From assembly GCF_900109075.1 (NCBI RefSeq), contig NZ_FNYS01000001.1, forward strand, positions 186,001 to 250,000: a stretch of DNA of 64,000 nt, read 5' to 3'. Below the pieces are notes generated by a model. That model worked only from the letters and a program-made list of their open reading frames with translations. It was not told the origin of the DNA and did no database searches. Positions 27,773-36,584 of this stretch are shown here, one piece after another (positions within the stretch are counted from its first letter, which is position 1; each line of letters begins with the position of its first letter). The position numbers and the translations under genes were made by a program. Source of the DNA: Myroides marinus (GTDB taxonomy: Bacteria > Bacteroidota > Bacteroidia > Flavobacteriales > Flavobacteriaceae).

Positions 27773-30289
27773 TTACTTTTTAGTAGTCTTCTTAGTTGTA
27801 GTTGCTTTTTTAGCTGTAGCTGTTTTCTTTGCAGCAGTCTTTTTAGCTGGAGCTTTTGCCTCTATCATTGCCTTTACCTCATCTAGAGATAAAGCAGCGG
27901 CATCCACATCTTTACCCAACTCTATTTTAGTCTTTCCTTTTAAGATCACCGAACGTCCCCATCTAGCCTTCTCTACTCTAATTCCTTCTTCAGCCCAGTC
28001 GTGAATAACTTTATCTTTCTCTTTTTGAATCTTATCTTCGATTAGTTCATTGATATCATTCTGAGATAAATTATCGAAGTTATACTTCTTACTCACATTG
28101 ATAAAGATACCATTCCACTTTAAGTAAGGCCCGAAGCGTCCCACACCTTTTTGTACTGCTAACCCTTGGTAAGTAGCAATAGGTGCATCAGCTTGTTCTT
28201 TTTCTTTGATAAGTTCCATAGCTCTATCCATAGTCACATCAGCAGGTTCTTCTCCTTTTGGCAGAGAGATAAATGTCTTACCCACTCTCACATAAGGACC
28301 AAATCTACCATTGTTCACCTCAACCTCTTCTCCTTTATATTCACCTAATACTTTAGGTAATAAGAATAAAGCTAAAGCCTCTTCTAGAGTAATAGTTCCT
28401 ATATTTTGATCTGCAGCTAAGCTTGCAAATTGTTTTTCTTCATCTTCAGGATTACCAATCTGTGCCACAGGACCGAACTTAGCCAAACGAACTAATACAG
28501 TACGTCCACTCTTAGGATCTACTCCTAAAATACGTTCTCCCGATTCACGCTCAGCGTTCTCCTCTACATCTTTTACTGTCGGGTGGAAGTGATCATAGAA
28601 CTCTCTCATCATCTTCGCCCAGTCTTCATTACCTGCTGCGATCTCATCGAAGTCTTCTTCTACCTTAGCAGTAAAGTTATAATCTAGGATAGTCTTAAAG
28701 TTCTTCACTAAGAAGTCATTTACGATCATACCGATATCTGTAGGTACTAACTTCCCTTTATCAGAACCAGTCTTCTCTACTAACACCTTCTCCTTCACCT
28801 CAGCACCTCTAAGCATCATCATCTTATAGTTGCGCTCTTTTCCTTCAGTCTCTCCTTTTTCTACATATGTTCTAGCGATAATAGTAGAAATAGTAGGTGC
28901 ATAAGTTGACGGTCTACCGATACCTAACTCCTCTAATTTTTTCACTAGAGAAGCCTCAGTATATCTAGCCGCAGGTTTAGTAAAACGCTGTGTAGCCACT
29001 AATGCATTCTGTTCTAATCCTTCACCAACTCTTAATGCTGGTAAGATACCTTCTACTTCTTCATCCTCATCATCATGTCCTTCTAAGTACACCTTTAAGA
29101 ATCCTTCAAAAAGTAATACTTCACCAGAAGCCACAAATAACTCCTTAAACTTATTTGCCTCGATACGCACATTTGTTCTCTCTAACTGAGCATCACTCAT
29201 CTGAGAAGCTAAAGTACGCTTCCAGATCAAGTCATAAAGGCGAGCTTGGTCTCTATCTACAGGAGCATTGTGTAGCGCCATATTCGTAGGACGTATAGCC
29301 TCGTGAGCCTCTTGAGCCCCTTTACTCTTAGTAGTATATGTACGTGGTTTAGAATATTCAGCACCGTAAGACTTAGTGATTTCAGCCGCAGCCGCACTCA
29401 TAGCCTCTTTAGATAAGTTCACACTATCCGTTCTCATATACGTGATAAGCCCGCTCTCATATAGACGCTGTGCTAACATCATCGTTTGACCTACAGAATA
29501 GTGAAGTTTTCTAGCTGCCTCTTGTTGAAGCGTAGAAGTAGTAAATGGAGCTGCTGGCGATTTTTTAGCTGGTTTAGTCTCTAAATCAGATACTCTATAC
29601 GCCGCTCCAATATTAACAGCTAAGAAATCTCTTGCCTCTTTTTCAGTAGCAAAGTTCTTAGGTAATTTCGCTTTTAATGTTTTTCCTTCATCTGTTTTAA
29701 ACTCAGCTGAGATATGATAAGACGACTCTACTTTAAAGTCGTTAATCTCTCTTTCTCTCTCCACGATAAGACGTACAGCTACAGACTGTACACGTCCAGC
29801 AGACAGACCTCCTTTTACTTTTTTCCACAGTATAGGAGACAGTTCATACCCAACTAATCTATCTAGCACACGTCTAGCCTGTTGAGCATTCACTAAGTTA
29901 TAATCTATTTGTCGAGGATTATCGATTGCTTTTAATATCGCGTTTTTCGTAATCTCGTGAAACACTATACGTTTCGTATTGTCATTCTTCAAATTTAGTT
30001 CTTCCGCTAAGTGCCATGCAATAGCCTCCCCTTCGCGGTCCTCATCGGATGCTAACCAAACCATTTCAGCTTTCTTCGCAAGATCCTTTAACTTCTTAAC
30101 TACCGCCTTCTTATCATTCGATACTTCATACTTAGGCTTAAAGTTATTCTCTACATCTACTCCTATTTCTTTAGAAGGTAAATCCGCTATATGTCCATAG
30201 CTAGACTCTACCTGATAATCCTGTCCTAAAAATTTTTCAATGGTTTTTGCCTTTGCAGGTGACTCAACAATCACTAAATTCTTTGCCAT
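27773..30289 (-). CDS. topA: DNA topoisomerase I
   Basis: An 838-residue type IA topoisomerase that relaxes negative supercoils. The N-terminal TOPRIM domain starts at VIVESPAKAKTIEKFLG. The catalytic tyrosine lies in LITYMRTDS (near residue 285). The domain bodies RRVLDRLVGYELSP and GIGRPSTYAPTIS are intact. The C-terminus has glycine-rich repeats (NNGRFGPYVRVG, GVGRFGPYLKWNG) in place of classic four-cysteine zinc fingers and ends in a Lys/Ala/Thr-rich, histone-H1-like tail of about 28 residues that probably binds DNA loosely. Confidence 0.97.
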   Translation of the reverse strand: MAKNLVIVESPAKAKTIEKFLGQDYQVESSYGHIADLPSKEIGVDVENNFKPKYEVSNDKKAVVKKLKDLAKKAEMVWLASDEDREGEAIAWHLAEELNLKNDNTKRIVFHEITKNAILKAIDNPRQIDYNLVNAQQARRVLDRLVGYELSPILWKKVKGGLSAGRVQSVAVRLIVEREREINDFKVESSYHISAEFKTDEGKTLKAKLPKNFATEKEARDFLAVNIGAAYRVSDLETKPAKKSPAAPFTTSTLQQEAARKLHYSVGQTMMLAQRLYESGLITYMRTDSVNLSKEAMSAAAAEITKSYGAEYSKPRTYTTKSKGAQEAHEAIRPTNMALHNAPVDRDQARLYDLIWKRTLASQMSDAQLERTNVRIEANKFKELFVASGEVLLFEGFLKVYLEGHDDEDEEVEGILPALRVGEGLEQNALVATQRFTKPAARYTEASLVKKLEELGIGRPSTYAPTISTIIARTYVEKGETEGKERNYKMMMLRGAEVKEKVLVEKTGSDKGKLVPTDIGMIVNDFLVKNFKTILDYNFTAKVEEDFDEIAAGNEDWAKMMREFYDHFHPTVKDVEENAERESGERILGVDPKSGRTVLVRLAKFGPVAQIGNPEDEEKQFASLAADQNIGTITLEEALALFLLPKVLGEYKGEEVEVNNGRFGPYVRVGKTFISLPKGEEPADVTMDRAMELIKEKEQADAPIATYQGLAVQKGVGRFGPYLKWNGIFINVSKKYNFDNLSQNDINELIEDKIQKEKDKVIHDWAEEGIRVEKARWGRSVILKGKTKIELGKDVDAAALSLDEVKAMIEAKAPAKKTAAKKTATAKKATTTKKTTKK

Positions 30290-30308
30290 ACTTCATTATT
30301 TTGTGAAG

Positions 30309-30316
30309 CAAAAATA
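30309..30316 (-). promoter_or_regulatory. -7 element of topA
   Basis: TATTTTTG followed by C on the minus strand, 19 bases before the topA start. No correctly spaced -33 TTG is evident. Confidence 0.55.
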
Positions 30317-30793
30317 TATGATTTTTTTGAATATATCCGTGCTCACACTTATTAATACCTCTTTTAACTAATATGCTAGCATACAATTCTCACAATAATT
30401 GTCTAGTTATTTGTAAAATAAAGCAAGAATACAGTAATAAATCAAGAAATTAATTTTCTTTCTAAACAAAAAAAGAAGATTAAACAATTTGATAACATTT
30501 CTCTAAAAATTTTAATTTTTACTTCTTACAATACTTTATACTGCTATTTTTTCGCACAATACATAAAGTTTGCTAATTATTCTACTGTAAAAATCACAAT
30601 AACAAAAAAGCTTACTAAGCCGTTTTCCATAGACCTAACAACAAGAGCCTAATCACAAGGCCTTCCTTATCTTATTTCTTTAATACTATCGACACAACAA
30701 ATCAATCACCAAAAGCATCACACATTTAAAACATCTTAAGATTACACTCTCATACTAACATAATCTAAACATGTCGTATTTTTACAATCCTAT
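30317..30793. other. Non-coding, AT-rich intergenic stretch
   Basis: Between the divergent topA and the monooxygenase gene. I see no coding potential, no strong hairpin and no repeat. Two -7-like boxes at its right end are listed with the downstream gene. Confidence 0.6.
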
Positions 30794-30816
30794 TATATTT
30801 GCATCTAATACATTTG
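30794..30816 (+). promoter_or_regulatory. Tandem -7 elements before the ABM/AraC pair
   Basis: TATATTTG (30794-30801) and TACATTTG (30809-30816) each match TAnnTTTG upstream of the start at 30846. Neither has a well-placed TTG, which would suit an activator-dependent promoter. Confidence 0.5.
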
Positions 30817-30845
30817 CTACAACTAAAAACATAATTTGAAGTACA

Positions 30846-31127
30846 ATGGAAAAATTTATAGTTGCTCAGTTTTTTATTAAACCAGAACACATCAGTGAAT
30901 TTAGAACACTGACTAATGATCTAATCAAAAACACAAGATTAGAACCTGGTAATATCTCTTATCATCTCTATCAAGATGTAGAGGATCACACACACTTCGT
31001 ATTTAATGAACAGTTTAAGGATCAGACTAGCTTTGATACACATACACAGACTGCACATTTTAACACCTTTATCGCTGCTGCAGAGCACACCTATGCTAAA
31101 GCACCACTTATAGACATCATCAGATAA
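30846..31127 (+). CDS. ABM-domain monooxygenase-like protein (YgiN type)
   Basis: A 93-residue single-domain protein of the antibiotic-biosynthesis-monooxygenase (ABM) fold: IVAQFFIKPEHISEF at the start, EPGNISYHLYQD in the middle and FNEQFKDQTSFDTHTQTAHF near the end, all typical of the small dimeric YgiN-like group. Members act on quinols or related electrophiles, or as scavengers. It lies 4 bases upstream of an AraC-type regulator gene, so the two form a pair in which the regulator probably controls the enzyme. Confidence 0.85.
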   Translation: MEKFIVAQFFIKPEHISEFRTLTNDLIKNTRLEPGNISYHLYQDVEDHTHFVFNEQFKDQTSFDTHTQTAHFNTFIAAAEHTYAKAPLIDIIR

Positions 31128-31131
31128 ACTT

Positions 31132-31935
31132 ATGCAACTAGCCCATCATAAACCTACGGCAACTTTATTGCCCTATATAAACAGGTATTACTGGGGAAAA
31201 TCTAATACCAATGAGGACAGCATTACTATGTTTCCTCTAGTAGCAGGTACAGGTGTCGATGTGTATATACACTTCGGCACCTCATTCTATGTAGATAATC
31301 AAGCACTATCTACATCACATATACTATGTCCACGTCAGCATGCTAATATCACTACTTCGGGCGACATAGACTTTATAGCTATTCGCTTTAATCACGGAGC
31401 TTTTAGACACTTCAGTCCTATTAACTTTAACGAACTACACAACAGTTATGTGACTGTACATGATCTATGGAAAGAAGAAGGAGATATCTTAATAGATAAA
31501 CTATATCATACCTCAACTATAGAAAACAGAATACAGCTTCTAGATGAATTCTTCACTCTACTACTCTTAAAACACCAGTGTACCAACACCATACTAGATC
31601 AAGCAATGCGTACTATCTACCAAAATCACAGTACAGTGTGCATCAGTGAACTAAGTCAACAACTAAACATCAGTACACGTCACTTCGAAAGAAAGTTTAA
31701 ACAAGAGTTCGGATTCAATCCTAAAAACTTTCAAGTAGTAAGTAGATTCGAGAATACACTAAGAAAGTTATTCTTCTCTCCTAATAAAGATCAACTATCC
31801 CTAATATTAGATAGCGGGTATTATGACCAATCGCATTTTATCAAAGAATGTAAGGCTTATACGAACTACTCCCCTTCAGAGATTATAAACTTAAAGGACA
31901 ATAGTCTTCACTTTTACTTCACTAAGACTGTTTAG
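31132..31935 (+). CDS. AraC family transcriptional regulator
   Basis: A 267-residue regulator with an N-terminal sensor domain (about 1-150; PTATLLPYINRYYWG is typical of this group) and a C-terminal pair of AraC helix-turn-helix motifs (about 165-260: SELSQQLNISTRHFERKFKQEFGFNPKNF, then the second helix with SGYYDQSHFIKECKAYTNYSPSE). It is likely the regulator of the adjoining ABM protein. The ligand is unknown. Its 3' end overlaps the convergent membrane-protein gene by 14 bases. Confidence 0.88.
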   Translation: MQLAHHKPTATLLPYINRYYWGKSNTNEDSITMFPLVAGTGVDVYIHFGTSFYVDNQALSTSHILCPRQHANITTSGDIDFIAIRFNHGAFRHFSPINFNELHNSYVTVHDLWKEEGDILIDKLYHTSTIENRIQLLDEFFTLLLLKHQCTNTILDQAMRTIYQNHSTVCISELSQQLNISTRHFERKFKQEFGFNPKNFQVVSRFENTLRKLFFSPNKDQLSLILDSGYYDQSHFIKECKAYTNYSPSEIINLKDNSLHFYFTKTV

Positions 31936-32509
31936 CTTTCAGTTCGTACACCAGACCATAACTTCTTTTGTACACTCTAGATTTTTTACACTTAGTATTA
32001 TCTAGGTCTAATCTATCACTAAGTAATTTATAGAACATATTACTCATAGGCTCACTAGCACATTTATCTTCCACACCTTTTATCATAGAGATAACATATG
32101 TCCCTTTAGTCGTCAAAAATCTAAAGCCACTGTATCTCTCTTTATAGATAGTACCATCTTCTAATATCACATTCACCTGAAGGGTATTAATATCATCTAG
32201 ATAGACGCGATGCTCACCAGATGTTTTATAAATACTGATATATCCCTCACAAAACACAAGCTGATTAAACTTAATATGTGGTACTATAAATTGCTGCACT
32301 ATGAGAAATGACACAACAAAAAGAAGAACTAAGAATATAGGCATTTGTAATGAATTAAGCGTTTCATTACCTACCGATTCTACTATAAAATGAATTAGAT
32401 AAAAGACTGCACAGAACAACCCTAGGAAGATGATACTTCCCCATATCGCTTCCTTAGCACTCACTCTAAAAAACCATCCTGTCCCGTTAAACTTAACCTG
32501 TTGATTCAT
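31922..32509 (-). CDS. Membrane protein of unknown function, two helices
   Basis: A 195-residue protein with two transmembrane helices (about 22-43 and 57-77) followed by a beta-rich soluble domain (VFCEGYISIYKTSGEHRVYLDDINTLQVNVI) that recalls bacterial PH-like domains attached to paired helices. The C-terminus is rich in Lys and Arg. No family is assigned. It is convergent with the AraC gene and overlaps it by 14 bases. Confidence 0.65.
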   Translation of the reverse strand: MNQQVKFNGTGWFFRVSAKEAIWGSIIFLGLFCAVFYLIHFIVESVGNETLNSLQMPIFLVLLFVVSFLIVQQFIVPHIKFNQLVFCEGYISIYKTSGEHRVYLDDINTLQVNVILEDGTIYKERYSGFRFLTTKGTYVISMIKGVEDKCASEPMSNMFYKLLSDRLDLDNTKCKKSRVYKRSYGLVYELKAKQS

Positions 32510-33229
32510 CAGCTCTATAATTATGTTTTAAATACCTGATAAAATAACAACATATTTCACTTCTTGGAAAACTATTGCATTAGTTCTTTATGAGAATTTA
32601 TCTACCTACGAGTTACTCTTCTTATTTTCGCTCTACAATTTTCCCTTTTTTAGTCTAAAAATGAATATAAAACCTGATTTAAGGTTTTTATTATAGGCTT
32701 TTTTTATAAAAAACGCTCAAAAAGACTCCTATCAAGGCATTTTACAAAAAAACAATCTACTTTTTTTGGTTCTCAAAACGAGATAAAAACAATATAAACA
32801 ATTAAATAACAACACTTTAATCAAAATCACAAAATAGACACTATAAAACTGAATAGGGCTATAAACGCAGTAAAATCAAGCATTGTGCATTAATCCATCG
32901 ACAATAGAACGACAATAAGCCGTATTTAGTTGAGTAAAGAGGCTCTTTGTCGATGAATCTATGTCTTATACTTGTTCTATTGTCCTTCTATCTAAATCTT
33001 GAACTATTCTAAGAATCCGCTTATATTATATTTGGGTACATTTTCATACTTATCAAAGAAACTGAATAGAGGCTTTCATTAATTCCACAAAAAGAATTTG
33101 TACTAAAGCAAAGGGAGTCTTAAACAGTCTAAAGCTTCTCCTAAATTGGCTATCTCTAACACAAAACACATTACCTAAATCGCTGTATATAAACACTAAC
33201 AAAAAAAACTTAAAACAAACACTGTCATC
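32510..33229. other. Long non-coding region upstream of miaB
   Basis: About 720 bases without a credible gene. It contains an elaborate inverted-repeat structure at 32896-32984, a TATATTTG box at 33027-33034 with a TTG 25 bases upstream (over-long spacing), and at 32779-32800 a short stretch resembling part of the dispersed hairpin element. It could hold a small RNA; I cannot name one. Confidence 0.5.
32896..32984. repeat. Overlapping inverted repeats (alternative stems)
   Basis: Stem A pairs CATCGACAA (32896-32904) with TTGTCGATG (32947-32955) and encloses an AGCC/GGCT inner stem. Stem B pairs GACAATAGAAC (32900-32910) with GTTCTATTGTC (32974-32984). Both are perfect and share five bases, so only one can form at a time. 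Confidence 0.65.
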
Positions 33230-33259
33230 TTGTCAGTTATATAAAAAAAAGTATCTTTG
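33230..33259 (+). promoter_or_regulatory. Promoter of the miaB operon
   Basis: TTG-N19-TATCTTTG followed by C, with the -7 element 32 bases before the miaB start codon. Consensus on both elements. Confidence 0.85.
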
Positions 33260-33291
33260 CAACTTAAAGTAAAACACCCTTAGAGTATCTT

Positions 33292-34740
33292 ATGGAAAAG
33301 GTAATTGACGAAAATAAACAAGGTACAAGCTTACAATTAGAACAAAAACAAGACAATACGAAAAAGCTATTCATAGAAAGCTACGGTTGTCAAATGAATT
33401 TCTCTGACAGTGAGATTGTAGCATCTATCCTATCTAATGAAGGATATAATACAACTGATAAGCTAGAAGAGGCTGATTTAGTATTAGTAAATACTTGTTC
33501 GATCAGAGATAAAGCAGAACAGACTGTGCGTAAACGTCTGAATCAATACAATCAAATGAAAACAAAGAACCCTGGTATGAAAGTAGGTGTTCTTGGTTGT
33601 ATGGCAGAGCGTCTTAAAGCAAAGTTCTTAGAAGAAGAAAAAATCGTGGACATGGTAGTAGGTCCAGATGCATATAAAGATCTTCCTAACCTACTTAAAG
33701 ATGTAGAAGAAGGTAGAGATGCTATCAACGTAATCTTATCTAAAGATGAGACTTATGGTGATATCTCTCCAGTACGTCTTCAAAGTAATGGGGTGACGGC
33801 ATTCGTGTCTATCACTAGAGGATGTGATAATATGTGTACATTCTGTGTAGTACCATTCACTAGAGGTCGTGAGCGTAGCCGTGACCCTCAAAGTATCATC
33901 GAAGAGATCACTGACTTAAAACAAAGAGGATTCAAAGAAATCACTCTACTAGGTCAGAACGTAGATAGTTACTTATGGTATGGTGGTGGTCTTAAGAAGG
34001 ATTACGAAAAAGCTACTGAGATGCAAAAGGCTACAGCTGTAGACTTCGCTCAACTTTTAGAGCAATGTGCAACTATGTTCCCTAAGATGCGTTTCCGTTT
34101 CTCTACGTCTAACCCTCAGGATATGCATATCGAGGTGATAGAGGTTATCGCTAGACATGAGAATATCTGTAAATATATCCACTTACCAGTACAGTCTGGT
34201 AGTACACGTATCTTACAAGAGATGAACCGTCAGCATACTAGAGAAGAGTATATCGCATTAGTAGATAAGATATATGAACTTATTCCTGAGATTTCGTTAT
34301 CACAAGATATGATTACTGGATTCCCTACTGAAACAGAAGAGGATCACCAAGATACATTATCATTAATGAAACACGTGCGCTATGACTTCGGTTATATGTT
34401 CGCATACTCTGAAAGACCAGGTACATTAGCTGCTCGTAAGTTAGAGGATGATGTGCCAGAAGAGACTAAAAAACGTCGTCTGACAGAGATTATCGACGTA
34501 CAACGTGAGATAGGTCTAGAGCGTATGCAACGATTCTTAGGTAAGACAGTAGAGGTATTAATCGAGAAAACATCTAAGCGTTCTGAAGTAGAATGGTCTG
34601 GACGTAACTCTCAAAATACTACTGTAATTTTCCCTAAAGAAAACTACAATGTAGGAGACTTCGTTATGGTAGAAATTACTGATTGTACATCTGCTACACT
34701 TATCGGTAAACCTGTAGGATACTCTGCTATGCAAGAGTAG
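33292..34740 (+). CDS. miaB: tRNA-2-methylthio-N6-isopentenyladenosine synthase MiaB
   Basis: A 482-residue radical SAM methylthiotransferase that modifies A37 of tRNAs reading U-starting codons. The N-terminal cluster cysteines lie in [13 protein letters not shown] and VLGCMAE. The radical SAM cysteines lie in the [10 protein letters not shown] motif (near residue 175). A C-terminal TRAM domain (about 410-475) follows. It heads a five-gene operon with a sigma-54-type activator, lptE, a TPR protein and secG. The first 25 residues are poorly conserved in kind (Gln/Lys rich) but no internal start fits better. Confidence 0.97.
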   Translation: MEKVIDENKQGTSLQLEQKQDNTKKLFIESYGCQMNFSDSEIVASILSNEGYNTTDKLEEADLVLVNTCSIRDKAEQTVRKRLNQYNQMKTKNPGMKVGVLGCMAERLKAKFLEEEKIVDMVVGPDAYKDLPNLLKDVEEGRDAINVILSKDETYGDISPVRLQSNGVTAFVSITRGCDNMCTFCVVPFTRGRERSRDPQSIIEEITDLKQRGFKEITLLGQNVDSYLWYGGGLKKDYEKATEMQKATAVDFAQLLEQCATMFPKMRFRFSTSNPQDMHIEVIEVIARHENICKYIHLPVQSGSTRILQEMNRQHTREEYIALVDKIYELIPEISLSQDMITGFPTETEEDHQDTLSLMKHVRYDFGYMFAYSERPGTLAARKLEDDVPEETKKRRLTEIIDVQREIGLERMQRFLGKTVEVLIEKTSKRSEVEWSGRNSQNTTVIFPKENYNVGDFVMVEITDCTSATLIGKPVGYSAMQE

Positions 34741-34766
34741 TAAATAGCAATATTTAAAAGAAAAGA

Positions 34767-36056
34767 ATGGAAAACCTTCAAGTCATAAAACAACGCTTTG
34801 AGATTATCGGTAACGATGTAAAACTAAATCGTGCATTGGAGAAAGCTATACAAGTAGCTCCTACTGATATTTCAGTCTTAGTCACTGGAGAGAGTGGTGT
34901 GGGTAAAGAGAGTATTCCTAAAATTATACATTCACTATCTCACCGCAAACACGGTAAATTTATCGCTGTGAACTGTGGTGCTATCCCAGAAGGGACAATA
35001 GATAGTGAACTATTCGGACACGAAAAAGGAGCTTTTACGGGTGCTATTGGCACTCGTGAAGGTTACTTCGAAGAGGCTGACGGCGGTACTATATTCTTAG
35101 ACGAGGTAGGTGAACTACCACTTACTACACAAGTGCGTCTGCTACGTGTGTTAGAGAATGGTGAGTTTATCAAGGTAGGTTCGTCTAAAGTACAGAAGAC
35201 TGATATCCGTATCATTGCTGCTACTAATGTCAACATGGTAGATGCTATCAACAAAGGTAAATTTAGAGAGGACTTATACTACAGACTGAGTACTGTAGAG
35301 ATATTATTACCTCCTCTACGTGAGCGTGGTGAAGATATACATCTACTGTTCAGAAAGTTTGCTTCAGACTTCTCACATAAGTATAAGATGCCTCCTATTA
35401 AATTAGAGCCTGCTGCTGCTGCTTATCTGATGAGATATAGCTGGTATGGTAATATCCGTCAACTGCGCAACGTGGCTGAGCAGATATCTGTATTAGAAAC
35501 TAATAGAGATATATCTCTACCTGTACTTCAGGGTTATTTACCTAATCACGATAGACAATTGCCTTCTGTGATTAATACTTCTAAGTCTGACTCTGACTTT
35601 AGTAATGAGCGAGAGATTCTGTATAAAGTGCTATTTGATATGAAGAGCGACCTTACAGATCTTAAGAAACTGACACTAGAGTTACTACAGCACGATAAGG
35701 GTACAGTATCTGAGTCTAACAAATCTCTAATCCAAAAAATCTATGGTACCAAGAAGGCTGAGCTACCTGAACTGATGGCTCCTCAGAGTGCTAACTTAGA
35801 TGTGATACCGATGGAGAGCCACATGCCATCTACTCCTAATGTGATGTTTCACGATACAGTAGATGAGGATGAAGATACATCTAACTATCTAGAGGCAGAG
35901 ACTGTAGATGACGAGCCACTGAACTTAGAGAATCAAGAGATAAAGCTAATTAAGCGTGCTCTAGAAAGACACAGTGGTAAGCGTAAAGCTGCGGCTAAAG
36001 AACTTAATATATCTGAACGTACACTGTACAGAAAAATAAAACAATACGACTTATAG
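34767..36056 (+). CDS. Sigma-54-dependent activator (AAA+ / Fis), no receiver domain
   Basis: A 429-residue bacterial enhancer-binding protein with a central AAA+ domain beginning almost at the N-terminus: Walker A GESGVGKES, the sigma-54 contact loop GAFTGA, Walker B GGTIFLDEVGELP, and the arginine-finger region. A long acidic linker (about 265-380) leads to a Fis-type helix-turn-helix (KAAAKELNISERTLYRKIK). There is no sensory or receiver domain, so control must be by abundance, by a partner protein or through the linker. The targets are unknown. It sits 26 bases after miaB and 2 bases before lptE. Confidence 0.92.
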   Translation: MENLQVIKQRFEIIGNDVKLNRALEKAIQVAPTDISVLVTGESGVGKESIPKIIHSLSHRKHGKFIAVNCGAIPEGTIDSELFGHEKGAFTGAIGTREGYFEEADGGTIFLDEVGELPLTTQVRLLRVLENGEFIKVGSSKVQKTDIRIIAATNVNMVDAINKGKFREDLYYRLSTVEILLPPLRERGEDIHLLFRKFASDFSHKYKMPPIKLEPAAAAYLMRYSWYGNIRQLRNVAEQISVLETNRDISLPVLQGYLPNHDRQLPSVINTSKSDSDFSNEREILYKVLFDMKSDLTDLKKLTLELLQHDKGTVSESNKSLIQKIYGTKKAELPELMAPQSANLDVIPMESHMPSTPNVMFHDTVDEDEDTSNYLEAETVDDEPLNLENQEIKLIKRALERHSGKRKAAAKELNISERTLYRKIKQYDL

Positions 36057-36058
36057 TT

Positions 36059-36562
36059 ATGAAAATCAAACATTTATTTGCACTAATATTTATATCACTA
36101 TTTTTTCATAGCTGTAAATATTATAACTTTACTGGAACAGGTAAGATAGATGCTGATACATTTCAGGTAAACTCTTTTCAGAACAATGCTCCTTTAGTAG
36201 AGCCTGGGATAGAGCGTACCTTTACGACTTCACTACAGGATTTAATCCAAAACCAAACAAGTCTGAGTCTGACTAATACAGATGGTGACTTAGTGTATGA
36301 GGGTGAAATAGTAGAGTATCGTATCAGCCCGATGACAGCGACAGCTGATCAGAGAGCGGCGCAAAATAGATTGTATGTAGCAGTGAACGTGAGATTCTTT
36401 AATAAGAGAAAACCGGATGAGGACTTCGAAAAGAGATTCTCGTTCTACTATGACTATCCTGCTAATACGCAGCTGATGGGACCTACTCTTAATACAGCTA
36501 TGGAGACTATATATGAACGTATCACTCAAGATGTATTCAATGAGTCTTTAGCTAAGTGGTAA
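36059..36562 (+). CDS. lptE: LPS-assembly lipoprotein LptE
   Basis: A 167-residue lipoprotein (FFHSC, Cys19) with the LptE pattern YYNFTGTGKIDADTFQVNSF...EPGIERTFTTSLQDLIQNQT. LptE plugs the LptD barrel that delivers lipopolysaccharide to the outer leaflet. The residues after Cys19 are KYYN, without the acidic surface-export signal, as expected for a protein that stays on the inner face. It is separated by 2 bases from the activator gene. Confidence 0.92.
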   Translation: MKIKHLFALIFISLFFHSCKYYNFTGTGKIDADTFQVNSFQNNAPLVEPGIERTFTTSLQDLIQNQTSLSLTNTDGDLVYEGEIVEYRISPMTATADQRAAQNRLYVAVNVRFFNKRKPDEDFEKRFSFYYDYPANTQLMGPTLNTAMETIYERITQDVFNESLAKW

Positions 36563-36584
36563 TTATTTAATAAACAGAAATATC

